Shown here one piece after another: positions 1 to 11,800 of a stretch of 64,000 bases of DNA. The stretch is taken from NCBI GenBank assembly GCA_021396245.1, contig WNYE01000124.1, forward strand, positions 1 to 64,000, written 5' to 3'. A program made the translations under genes and the position numbers. Every line of letters begins with the position of its first letter. Position 1 is the stretch's first letter. The notes under the pieces were generated by a model. The model saw nothing but the letters and a program-made list of their open reading frames with translations. It ran no database searches and was not told the DNA's origin. Source of the DNA: Sporothrix humicola. Taxonomy: Eukaryota; Ascomycota; Sordariomycetes; Ophiostomatales; Ophiostomataceae.

Positions 1-1841
1 TTATAAAATTTTTCGTTATATAAACGTTATATTAAATAATAAAAACCGTACGACGCCGTTACTTTTATTTTACGAAAATTAAAAATAATTTTTTTACGTA
101 AATTTATATTAATTATATTAACCTCCGTATATATTTTTTTTAACGTAAAACTATTAACTTTTTAAATTACTTTTACAACGTCGAAAATAAAACAACCGAG
201 TATATAATTTTAATATACTTAAAAATATTACCACGGCCGGTAAATTAACTTTAAACTTTTAAAAAATTAAAATATAAACTATAAAACGGTTTTAAAATTA
301 AATTAATTTTTTAATAATTTATTCAAAACGATAAACTTTTAAAGTATAACTTTACGAAAAAGTTAAAAAAGTTACCGTCGTTAAAGTAACATACCGTCGT
401 TTAAATTATATTTTTTTTTTATTTTTACACTATATTACAATAATACGTTATTTTTTTTTAACGGTAATAATTTTACGAGTATAATATTCTTTAATTTTAA
501 TTAAAGTTTATTTTTCGAAAAAGTGCCGTCTCTCTTTAACGGTATTAACTTTATAAACACGGTATTCTTTAACTTCAATTAAAGTTTACTTCGTAAAAAA
601 ATATTTTTTTTTAACGGTATTAACTTTACGAGTATAACGTTTTTCAGTTTCGATTAAAGTTTACTTTTTAAACGAAAAGTTAATTAAACGGTTACGTTTA
701 ATACTTTAATAATTTCGGTGGCAGTAACCTCCGTCTCCGTTTTTATTTTAAATATCGAATAATTAAACGCCGAAGGTAATAACGATAAGTTCGTTATAAC
801 GTTAATAATACTCAAACGATCGGTCTTAACGTCGGAAGTATAAAGGTAAAAGGTTTATTATAACGCCGGTAATACTCGAACGATAAACTTTAAAATAAAA
901 AAAAAAGTTAAGTTTATAAACTATACACTTTTTTATTTTATACTTTATTTATTATACTTATTTTTTTTATTTATTTATTATATATAATTATTTATTTATT
1001 TATTTGTTTACTTAACGTATAGCTTTGGTAAGCCAATATATACTCGTGTAAGTTAGAAAGTTTATATATATAATTTTGTGATAGTTTTTTCTTTATAAAA
1101 GTTTGTTTAATTAATCGTTAATAGTTAAAATTAATTAAAAAAAACGAATAATAATAATAATAACGTTATATTAAACGGTAAAAACTGTATAACACCGTTA
1201 CTTTTATTTTACGAAGGTTAAAAGTAACCTTTTTACGTAAATTTACACCGGTTATATTAACTTTCGTGTATACTTTTTCCGGCGTAAAGTTATTAATTTT
1301 TTAAATTACTTTTACGATATTAAAAATAAAATAACCGAGTATATAATTTTAATATATTTAAAAATATTACTACGGCCGGTAAATTAACCTTAAACTTTTA
1401 ATAAATTAAACCACCGGCTTTAAAACGGTTTTAAAGTTAAACTAATTTTTCGTTAATTTATTTAAAATAATAAACTTTTAAAGTATAACTTTACGAAAAA
1501 ATTAAAAAAGTTACCGTCGTTAAAGTAATATAACTTTATTTAAACTTTACTTATTTTTTATTTTTATATTATACCGTAATAATACGTTATTCTTTTTTAA
1601 CGGTAATAACTTTACGAGTATAACGTTTTTTAGTTTCGATTAAAGTTTACTCTTCGAAAAAATATTTTTTTTTTTAACGGTATTAACTTTATAAACACGG
1701 TGTTTTTCGGTTTCGATTAAAGTTTATTTTTTAAAAAAACACCGTCTTTTTTTAATAGTATTAACTTTACGAGTATAATACTTTTTAACTTCGATTAAAG
1801 TTTACTTTTTAAACGAAAAGTTAACTAAAAGGTTACGTTTA
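1..1841. repeat. RIP-degraded tandem repeat, copy 1 and first half of copy 2
   Basis: The sequence is extremely AT-rich, with no open frame of useful size on either strand. A unit starting near 23 recurs from 1162 (period about 1,139 bp) with scattered C-to-T and G-to-A type differences. Copy 1 runs to about 1,160. Copy 2 runs to 1841, where a transposon interrupts it, and resumes at 3439. Remaining cytosines are mostly followed by G, while CpA is nearly absent; this is the expected residue of RIP, which mainly converts CpA to TpA. The original element is not identifiable: no coding remnant is legible. Confidence 0.85.
463..690. repeat. minisatellite of about 75-78 bp units inside the degraded repeat
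   Basis: Three consecutive units begin near 463, 541 and 616. Each has the order ggtaNtaact-like start, an acgagtataa or ataaacacgg segment, then a ttaaagttta segment. The same array recurs in copy 2 near 1,600-1,800. It is therefore an intrinsic part of the 1.14-kb unit and predates its duplication. Confidence 0.6.
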
Positions 1842-3438
1842 CATTACTCCCTACCAAAAGTCCTGTCTCACCGCCTTAGCAGAAAAAGCGGCAGAATTCA
1901 AAAACCCCGCAAATCAAAACAAACAATACAAATGTTTATTTTAATGCTCAACGGTGCCCAACACTCTCTTTTTTCGTCTTTTTTTTCACTACGTATAAAA
2001 ATTTTATGACTTATTGAAAAGTATCGTTAAAATCTTTTTTTTTTCTTTTTTTATCTTAGTTAATTATATATTTTTTTAGATAATAACTTATTACGATATT
2101 ATTACTCGTGTGTAAGTTTTCGTTTTTAAATAGGTTAACGTTGTAAATTATTAAATCGAAGCTTTAATAAGTATAATAGTATATTATATTAATCGATTTT
2201 TCGATAAAGTTATAAAGAAAAATTATAATTTAAATATTTTTAAGTTTATTATTTTAAATTTATACGTCGTTAACGTCGTTAAACTAGGCCGTTTTTATAA
2301 ATAAAAAAATATTAAAGACGAGATTATAAAATATATTCGTATTAACCGTTATAAAAAAGAAAAAATATACGTTTATATCGTTAACGAAATAAAAAAAGTG
2401 TTTATTATAATAGTTTAACGTATATTACGTAATATTAATATAAAAAAAAATAAAATTTACTCGAAAACTTAACTTTATAACGTTTATACGTAAAAAACGT
2501 TTAACGTAATATTTATAATATAAAAATTAAACTATAAACGATTAAAAAAAAGTAATTTAAACCGATAAGATTTTCGTCGTTTTATTATATCGTCGTAAAA
2601 GTTATAAAGTATAAAAAACTTCGAAAAAACGTATTATAAAGTCGGTAATACGAAAAAAGTAAAAAAAATATTTAAAATTTATATTTTAAAAAAGTTTTTT
2701 TTATAATAAAAAAAACTTATTTTATATTTAACGGCTAAAAATAACGAAAAAAAAAAAAAAAGTAAACAAAAAGTTAAAATTAATAAACTAAACGTTAAAA
2801 TTTATAATAAAAAAATAATAAAAACTTAAAGTAAAAGTACACCGTTTAAATTTACGTAATAAGTTTAAAAAACTACCGTAATAATAATTCATTAAAGTTA
2901 TAAACAAATTAACTAAAAAAAATAATTTTAATATTAACTAATATTATTACTAAAAATATATCGTTTTACCGTTATTAATTTTTTTCGTTTAAAAATACAA
3001 CCTAAACGTTTTAATATAAAAAAACAAAACTCCAACACATACGTATCTTTACTAAACTTAATTATATAACTAAGTTAATATTTAACGGTTAATTTAATAT
3101 CCAAATTCACCGAATTTAAATATAATTAAACCTTATTAATTTTACCTAAAAAAACAAACTACAAAAACCAACGTACCACAATCAAAAAATAAAACTAAAC
3201 GGGCTTAAAAGTAAACATAAACCAATTTACCGCAAAAACGGATTCAAAGGTGAATAAAAAGGATTCCTCACCATATTCAACAAATCATCGTTTTAAAAGG
3301 AGGCAACGAATATATAAAAGGCAGGCCACGTTCGTAATAATTTTACTTTTTTGTTTTCTTTTTATTTTGTTGTGGTATTACCTAATTAGGACTAGCGCCT
3401 CGAAGGCGGTGAGACAAGACTTTTGGTAAGGTCCTCCG
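1842..3438. mobile_element. RIP-inactivated DNA transposon with TIRs and TA target duplication
   Basis: This 1,597-bp segment splits repeat copy 2; the uninterrupted copy 1 shows the empty site around 690. The insertion is bounded by TA on both sides (1840-1841 and 3439-3440), and deleting it with one TA rebuilds the copy 1 arrangement. The ends are inverted repeats: 1851-1875 reads ctaccaaaagtcctgtctca then ccgcc, and 3405-3430 is its reverse complement with a few differences. Size, TIRs and TA duplication fit the Tc1/mariner superfamily, of which Fot1/pogo elements are the common fungal form. The interior (about 2,000-3,000) is too RIP-mutated to recognise a transposase. Confidence 0.7.
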
Positions 3439-4010
3439 TAATACTTTAATAATTTCGGTGACGGCGGCTTTCGTCTCCGTTTTTATTTTAATTATCGAAT
3501 AATTAAACGTTAAAAGTAATAACGAAAAGCCCGTCACGGCGCCGGTAATACTTAAACGATCGGTTTTAACGTTAAAAGTACAAAGGCGAAAAACCTATTA
3601 TAACGTCGGTAATACTCGAACGATAAACTTTAAAGTAAAAAAAAAAGCCAAGTTACGAGTTATATACTTTTTTGTTTTATACTTTATTTACCGCACTTAC
3701 TTTTTTTATTTATTTATAATATATAATTATTTATTTATTTATTTATTTACTTAACGTATAACTTTAGTAAGTTAACATACACTCGTGTAAGTTAAAAAGT
3801 TTATACATATAATTTTATAGTAGTTTTTTCTTTATAAAGGTTTTACTTAACTAGTCGTTAATAATTAAAATTAACTAAGAAAAACGAATATTAATAAATA
3901 TTATACATATAATTTTGTAGTAGTTTTTTCCTTATAAAGGTTTTACTTAACTAGTCGCTAATAGTTAAGATTAACTAAGAAAGACGAATATTAATAAATA
4001 AATAAATGTT
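3439..4010. repeat. second half of degraded repeat copy 2, with 100-bp tandem duplication at its end
   Basis: This continues copy 2 after the transposon; 3439-3895 matches about 690-1150 of copy 1. A perfect-period 100-bp duplication follows: 3801-3900 and 3901-4000 both begin ttatacatataatttt and differ at only a few positions. AT richness falls off after about 4,130. Confidence 0.7.
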
Positions 4011-4463
4011 CTATTTAATTGTATCTTTATAAATAAAAATCCAAAAAAATAAAACTCTATTAAGTATTAATAGTAAATAATATAATTTATAACATATTCA
4101 AATTTTCAAACAAACAATCAACGATTTGTAAAGTTGCAAGACATTTAGTTTGAAGGCGCTAATTTCCCATACATTTCCTATACGGCGTGTCCAGATAATT
4201 TCGGAGGTCAACTGTACGTCTGTGTTGCTGCACACATGAATATTCCAAATTGAAGTCAGGTGCATACCAACCGACCATAGTGACCCTTCCGTCCAGACGT
4301 CCCGTATATGCTCCCGAATCGCATGAGATGTGCCCTCGAGGGTTGCTAGATGAACCCGGCCTAATCACAGCCTTCTGCGTTCCCCGACCAGTTTATCACC
4401 TACAGGTCCTCTCCTCAACTCTACTCTGCTATGCCCCCGTCGCCACCCAAGGATCGGAACAAC
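4011..4463. other. intergenic, boundary between RIP-affected and normal sequence
   Basis: Base composition returns to about half G+C over this interval. It should hold the 3' end and terminator of the minus-strand gene that stops at 4464. I see no gene: the two short open frames here overlap on opposite strands and have no recognisable content. Confidence 0.5.
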
Positions 4464-7400
4464 TCATGTTTCATGAGTGACACTGATGTTCAGCGAGTCC
4501 CTGAAGTAGGTCGTGTCCTTCTGGGCCCAGTTCTCCAAAATGGTAAAACTGAAGGCCCCCGCTGGGCCCACAATGCCTTCGAACTCGAGCTCGATCCAGC
4601 CTCCCGGCTTCACCATGAACGGCTTTGCCGCATCGCTGGGCGCGATGTTCATTGTCCACTTGCTGGTGGCGTGGGACGGGGCCCGGAGAACGGCAGCATC
4701 CTTCCCTGTGGCGCTTTGTCGGAGGGTGATAAGTCCGGGCTTTGCGCGGGACGGGGCGGGGACCGGAGCAGGGGCAGGAGTAGGAGCGGGATCAGCGAAA
4801 GCAGTAAGAGCACCGGCAGGAGTACCAGCAGAAGTACCGTGAGCACCAGCAGGGGTGCCAGCAGGCGTACCAGCGGGAGCGGGTGTACCAGCAGGTGCTT
4901 TAGCAGGAGCGTCACCGGTAGACGCCAACGCCCATTGATCCTCGGCGAAGAATCCCAGGCCCTTGCTGCTGCTCGTCCAGCTGATGACAATATACTTGAA
5001 CTGCGAGGCGAACTCGGGGTCCTTGTTTTCGGCCCGGAGGACCACCTTGTTCTGCTTCAGCGCAGAGGCCACAGGGTTCACGGGGAAAGTCCAGTTCAGC
5101 TGCCACTTAGGTTCGTTGCTGGTCTTGACGGGTATCTCCAGCGTTGCGTCGACCACGACCGGCTTGGTCGGCTTCGGCGGTCGGGGAACGAACAGTTGCT
5201 TTTGTGTGAGCCTGTTTTGTTTTTGTCTGTTAGTTAACCGCGCATACTAGGCACTCTCAGGCAAACTTACGGCTTGTACTTGACCTCTGCAAGCAGGTGA
5301 CCGTATCTGCTCATCATGGGGTTCACAAAGTCGAAGACGCCGTTGCCGGGAAACACAAACTGCCCACTTCCCGCGAGCTTCTGCTGCAGGTTCTTGATCA
5401 TGGTTGGGATCACTTGGCCAAGGTTGTCGTCCAGCTTCTCCTTGAAGGGACCGCTGTGGTTGTCCTCGACGCCGGCCGTGTTGTCGATCTTGGGATTGAT
5501 CGTGACCTTGACATTGTCTTCGCCGCCGATGACGAAGACGTGGAGAACCCCATTGTTGTTCGGTCCGGGCTTTGTGGTGAACTGCATCTTAAACTGGAAT
5601 GAGATGTCGTAGTCGGCGCTACAAGAAAAGAAAGGAAGGAAGAAACCAGAGTCAGTTCTGAGGCAGTGTAGGTGCGAATGTCGACAAGTCATGCAAGTGA
5701 AAACTTACTAGGCGTGACACCACAAATCATTGAAGTTGCGGCCCGTCCCCTGGTGCGTCCACTCCGAGGCCTCGTGGCTGGTTGCTTTGCCCGTCACGGT
5801 GAAGATAGAACCGCCCGCTTCCCAGGTAACGTCGATCCTCATGTGGTCTGCAATCATGTCAGCTGCCTTCATGGCACCGGGCACCGGTTGATGGTTTTTT
5901 TCTTGGAGGATTCCGAGACTAACCCTTGCTCTGGGCCCTGAGGTCCCCGGCGTCATTGCCCGTGTTTACCGTCACCACCCACGGCTGCTCGTTGGTCTTT
6001 TCGTAGTAGTAGCCGTTGAGCTTGTCCGGGTCGCTCGAGTCGTTGACGTTGTGGAAGTCGAACACGGCGTCGTCGAGATAGCGGTGGTTCTCGTCGAGCC
6101 CAATCGAGTAAGGCTCGTAGCTCGAAATTCGTCCGTCGGACTCTTGTTCTCCATAGGGCTTCGCATGGTAAATGTCGAACGCCTTGTTGATGGCTCTGAG
6201 CTCGGGGAGCACAAATGACTCCAAGAAGACGTTCCTGCCAAAGACAAAGGTGCCGTCGATGGCGTCGTCCCCGCTGACCGTCTTGGGCAGGGTGCAGAAG
6301 TTTCCTGACCAGACCAGGGTGATGTCGTCGGGCCGTCTTGTGTTGGACAGGCCGGGAATCTTGACAATCTCGGTGTAAAGGAAGGCGTTGCATACACCGG
6401 CGCCCGTATCTCCCGTGGCTCCGTCGATGGCACCTTGCTTTTCGCTCTTGTAGACATAGCTCTGGTTCATCATGAAGATGGATTCTAATCAAGCACCGCA
6501 TCTTGTCAGCAGCCGCGCGCGGAGAGACATGGCGAACGTCTGGCATGACCTACCGTAAGTGGGTTGCTTGATATTCTGGACTATCCTCGCTGTCAGCTCT
6601 ACGTTATGCGCCAACTGGTTCGAATTGGGTTGTTGCTTGGTCTCAATGACTTACCTGGAGGGATCTGGACAGACAAGCCGATGTTGTTTCTCCCTTGTGC
6701 ATCCTGCTTTGCGCACCACTGCATGAGCCACAAGCTAAGGTACATGGCCCGGTTCGTGTCCTCAGCTTGCCAGTTTCTGTAACTGATCGGCTGGCCTTTA
6801 TCGTCCAGGCCACAGATTGTGTAGTCGGACTGGGGTTGAGTCCAGTTGATGCCTGGGTAGATGAAGCCAGTTCGTTAGTCGACGAGCATCGTGTGCGCAG
6901 GAACCACGATCGAGGAGAAAAGAACATACTTGACAGCTTGGCATACAATCGTTCTGCGGAATAGTCCCCGGCAACGTCGAACCTGTCGATCCAGGCATTA
7001 TCTTTTCTGACCTTGGCCTTGGCCGCCTCCGTCATGCTGTCGTTAATGGTCGCCTTGACGCTGTCAATCTTGACCTCACACGTGATGACCCAGTTGGAGA
7101 GGTCCTCGATGAGAGTCGTTCCGCTCGCGTTGCTCATGGTGCCACTCTCAAACCTAGGTATGGCCGAAGTCAGCTCGAGGGGACTAGTTGGATCAACAGG
7201 CGGCCACCATGGGCACCAACGCACCTCAGCTGGAAATAGACCAGGGATTTGTTGGCCGATGTGTTGCCGCCGGGAATGATGATTCGAGGAGCCAGGAGCT
7301 TGGCGTCGATCATGCCCACCTCATTCGAGTCGTACATGTCTCCCATATCCGTCTTGTACATGTTGTAGAGCTGCTCAAAGTTCTTGTTGATGATTCTCTG

Positions 7401-7514
7401 AGACACGCCGAGGACTTGGTCCCAGTTCTGCCCGCTCTGCGTCTTTGTCTGGAGCCACAGGCGAGACTCAACATCATCGACCTTGAGGGCTCCTTCCTTG
7501 TCTACGGGAGCCAT
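4464..7514 (-). CDS. eight-exon protein of unknown function beside the Tc locus, possibly TULIP/P47-like
   Basis: I read this as complement(join(4464..5211, 5271..5618, 5709..5847, 5924..6484, 6554..6580, 6655..6852, 6930..7153, 7225..7514)). All introns are GT-AG, frame is kept throughout, and the product is 844 aa. Exon 4206-equivalents aside, the 27-nt exon 6554-6580 is a microexon. The N-terminus has Trp31-Asp32, a following Ser/Asn-rich stretch and an IIIPGG turn near residue 80. Residues about 600-845 hold a Pro/Ala/Gly/Thr repeat (PAGT units) and a mixed beta region. No signal peptide or membrane segment is visible. The N-terminal pattern and aromatic strand motifs remind me of clostridial P47/OrfX (TULIP fold) proteins; this is a weak inference. 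It is transcribed away from the TcA-like gene across a 1.38-kb shared upstream region. The exon structure is well supported; the function is unknown. Confidence 0.7.
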
Positions 7515-8894
7515 TTTGTCCGGGGGGGGATTTCTTGCCGGTGGTCTGCCTGACAGGTGTCGCTTGCTGGAGGGTGTCTAGAATGAGTATGTGATGAGAT
7601 GGGAAGAATGTGTGATGTTCACCCTCTGGATAGGCATGAAGTCTTGATGGTGAGATATACTGTCACAGTACTTATAGTGAGATACTGGTATGTATATGGA
7701 GACCGATAGACGGCCTGGATGCCACACGTTGGCGGACACAAACATTGAACTCGTCGCATCATTATTCTCAACGTCTTGCTGATATTTCACACCAAGCCTC
7801 CAATCGTGGTATGTTCAAGCTGCCCAATCGTTCACTTTCGTTCTAGTGCCCCCGAACGAAGCTTACGCATGCAACCCTGATGCGGCAACTACTAGTTCGC
7901 TGCACGCGCCGTACCGGGCTAGCACGGGGGATCCGCGCCAATGGCTAGCTGAGGGCTTCAGCCACTCTGGAGACTTGGCCTTCCGAGGCCAGCTGATTAC
8001 CTCATTCGGTAGATATCTCTCGCTTCTCTGTTCCACGCTTCTCAACGGGGTGAAGGTGCATATCGCCATTGCATGAAAATGTCAATAATTGGCAGTCTGG
8101 AACACCGTGACACTGAAATCTGCCAGCTCACAATTGGCCATGCCCCCCCCGCTCCCCCTCGTTTTTTACTTATTTGTGTTTCCGTGGCCGGCTGAGTTGA
8201 GCCCAGAATTACGTGGCATTCACAGAGTCGCTGCGAATTGCAAGCCTCACTGGCTGGAAGGGGCTCATAATGCCTCTTGCACTGCATGGCAGGGTCACCC
8301 GAACCATCATCGAGAGTCCAGAACACGGAATATTCACAGCTGCCGCGCATGAGAAGTCAACATAGATGAATGTTCATACCTACTTCGGGGGGGGGGATCC
8401 GGTCTGGACTGCGGTTTCGGAGCAATACCCTGTGTGCTTGAGTAATGGTTTGCTCCCATCGAGATGGCCGCCGCGGGACTCTCCAGCTGTGGCTTGCGTA
8501 TCATGCCGTAGTGAACTGGCGGTACCTCTGAACCGAGTATGCGTTCAATCATCTATCCCCTTGGTCGAAGTAGTGGCACTGGAGCTCATAGATATTTCCA
8601 CTTCGAGGGCCTTCAACGTACAGGACTCCACCCAAGAGGTACCTACGGGATACCAATCTTAAATACACATCTCCCAGATGGCTCGTTGTGCTGCCGGGGT
8701 TCCCTGAAGCCGTCGTTTGCAAAGACATCGTGACCACCCACTATCTTGTCACATCCTCGACAGGACTCTTTGTTGTTTTGTCTTTTTGTCTTTTTGTCTT
8801 TTTGTCTTTTTGTCTGTTTCGATCTACTTGTTCGCAATCACCGCATCATACGTCTCACACCGCTGGCAGTGGTCCAACGGAGAGCTATCTCATC
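7515..8894. promoter_or_regulatory. divergent upstream region of the unknown gene and the TcA-like gene
   Basis: This 1.38-kb region lies between divergent start codons. It holds a CCGAGG at 7983-7988 and an 8-bp microsatellite (tttttgtc, about five copies, about 8775-8815) just before the TcA-like start. Other open frames here are short and unsupported. No core promoter element could be fixed with confidence. Confidence 0.4.
8775..8815 (+). repeat. tttttgtc microsatellite in the TcA-like 5' leader
   Basis: About five tandem copies of tttttgtc lie 80-120 bp before the chosen start. They create an artificial Phe/Val/Leu/Ser-rich extension if the frame is opened at 8688. This is one reason to begin the protein at 8895 instead. 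The repeat could vary in length between strains. Confidence 0.85.
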
Positions 8895-11800
8895 ATGGAA
8901 AAACAATGGCAAGATATCCTGTCGCCCCGGATGGGTGACACGAGACTAGCTAATGCCCTCGCCGCCGGATTCACTCAGTTCCGAGCCAAAGCCAAGTCGG
9001 ATGAAGCCTCTGTGGCGGTTATCGCCAAGGAATTGGAGGACTTCTGCACAAAGAACAAGGAGAAGCTATCAGACGACCAAGTCATCCAACTCCACCTCAT
9101 CTCCGATCTGATACGAGCGACCAAGGGATCTGTACCTTTCGTCAGGTCTATTGCCGGTTCGACCCTCGCCCAGCGAACGATCGGCGCTGCTCTCGTTGAA
9201 TACTATGGAGCGAGTGCAGAGTCGCTGAGTGAAGGCGAAAAACAAGCGCTACGTCTCTGTCTCTTTGCTACTCGCCCTACAGAGACCCTTGCGGGCTTGG
9301 TCAACGGGGGCAAGCTTCTGCTGCCGACCGAGGCGAGTCAGAGGCTCGCCGGGCAGGTGCTGCTCTCTGCCGTGGAGCAGGGGATAAACATATCGAAGCA
9401 GTCACTCCCGGGCGTCATTAGAAGTCTGGACAAGTCCGGTCCAGATGATGCCTCACAAGAGGCCAGGAGCCACGTCGCAGCTATCCAGCGCCTCCACAGA
9501 CTCGTTAGAGACCCGCTTCATATAAGCGCCCTGCTGGCCAAAGGCTTCTTGTCTGCGAACTCGATCGCGGCGACCGACAGGCAAACGTTTCTCCAGCTTC
9601 TCGGCACTGGTGGAAGCGGCTCGGTGATACTTTCCGAAAGCGTTGCCATCACGATATGGCAGCAAGCAAATCTCGTCGACCTCCGGAACTCGCGTCTCTG
9701 GACCGACTTTATCCTGCAGAGGGATCCCATACCGGTCTTGGCTCTGGAAAAGCAGGCCGACTCGGACCCTCCTCCGCCGGGCGACGGCTCGAACCAGGAG
9801 GCCATCACCATGGAGACGCTCTTTCGGGAACACGACAGCGTAGAGGTTGACGAATACTCGTCCGTCCTTTCGCCGTCGGCATACCTCGTGGACCTCCTCC
9901 AGCTTCTGCGCTACTCGTATCTGAACCCCGCGGATACAGAGGAGACGAAGAAGCCGTCACGGCTGCTCGCACACTTCCTTGCCCGGCGTCCCGATGTCGC
10001 CGATTTGCAGCTTTCTCGAGCCAACACGACGACCTTGGTGAGATACACCGATCTTGTCAACGAAACCCTGGAGGCTTTCATCGCCGGGGCTGCTCAACTG
10101 GACAAGATTCCGGTTTCTGCAGATCAAGAGGCGCCCGTGTCGGCAAACAACAAAGCATACGAGGGCGTCACTCCGCAGTCCACGGACTGGAGAGTCTACT
10201 CGAGCGTCATTCAGCTTCAAAAGTCCCCGCCCAGCTGCGCCCCCTTCAATATGGGCCTCTATGCCTGCCGTGATTACCTCCAGGCCATCGGCTTATCACG
10301 CTACGACCTCTTGGAGTTGTTTTCGCCCCTTTCACTAGGCTCCGGCGTTCTGTCCCGGGTAGACGCAAAGGAGCAAGCGCAGCTGATGGCGCTGCTCGAC
10401 ATGGCGTTGGAAAGGCGGCTTGCCGCGGAGTCCTTGTCGCTCTCGCACCAAGAGTTCGTCATGATAACGGGAGAAGCATTCCACTCGCCGGCTCTGCTTT
10501 CCCAGCTGCACGATTATCGCAGCGTCTTCACTCGAGAGGAATATGCCAAGACGATGGGCCTGAGCTCGACAGGAGAGTACTGGGGCTTTGTCACCGATGA
10601 CCAGGGCTCCGCAAACGACAAGATGGCAGGCCAAGTCAAGGGCACCGACGGCATCGACATGATTGCAGCTGTTTTGCTGCCGCGTTCCGGACTGCAATTC
10701 CCGGATCTGCTGGCGCTCCTCAAGACCGAGTTCTTGTCACAGCGTCTGGTCATATCCGTCGAGACCGCCAAGGGGACCTTCTCGGGGAAGCTGAAGGACA
10801 TGAAACTGTGCAGCACCAACATCCACCAACAGGACATCCAAAACACCTTGAAGGTTGAGGACTGCGCAGATCTGCTATCTCTAATTCGGCTGTGGAGAAC
10901 GCTCGGCTGGAAGCTCGACGAGCTCGACAACGCCATCGTGACGCTCTCCCTCTCCCGAATCTCCGGGGAGGCTGTTCCCGCGGTGTCGGCGATCGATACC
11001 GATCTGCTGCTTGAGCTCGTCGCCATCAAGAAGCTCGCTGCTCTGACCGGGGTTGAAGTCGACGAGCTGATACCGCTGTGGGGCCCAATGCGGCTGAGCA
11101 GTCCCAACTCACTCTACAAGACGCTCTTTTTCCAACCCCGATACCTGAAGCAGTATCCGGCGCTGCGTGACTTTGAGAACCAGGATCCTCCGCTCCCAAC
11201 GCCCCTCATTAGAGACCTCATGACGCCCCTGCTGTTGGCTCTGGGGCTGAAGGCGGACGAGTTTCAGACAATGTCGCAGGCACTCGGAATCGCAGAAACA
11301 GCACCGTGGAATCTCGCCAACATCTCTACGCTCTATCGCCACGATCTTTTACGCCGGCTGCTTGGGATCTCTCTGAAGGAATACTTCTCGTTGGGCATTT
11401 TCGTCTCTAAAGACATGGGTCCCTGGCACAGTCCACGCAAGACGCTCACTGTTATAGAGAAGTGGAAGGCGTTGCAGGACGGGGGATTCCCCAACAGCCT
11501 GCTACTCGACGCCTTTGGCTCCAGGACGGAATCTGACGACAAGAGCAATTCCACGCAGGATCAGGTTGTCGGCTTGGCAGCGGAAATCCTGTCGGCACTT
11601 CGAGCGCTCGAGTCAACGTCTCTTCCTGGACTACCTGGCTTCGATGTCGAAACCGATATTAACGTTGCCAACTTGAATACGGTTTGCAATTCCGTATTCG
11701 ATTCAACGACGTCCGACAAGGTGACAGCCATGTTGAGAGGCACATGGTCCATCACAGCAGAATGCCAAGTTAGCGTGACGTTGCCCAAAGACTCTCCTCT

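Noticed and set aside
8688..8894. N-terminal extension of the TcA-like frame upstream of 8895
   Set aside because: It is translated tttttgtc microsatellite and promoter sequence with no conserved content; Met at 8895 has a better context.
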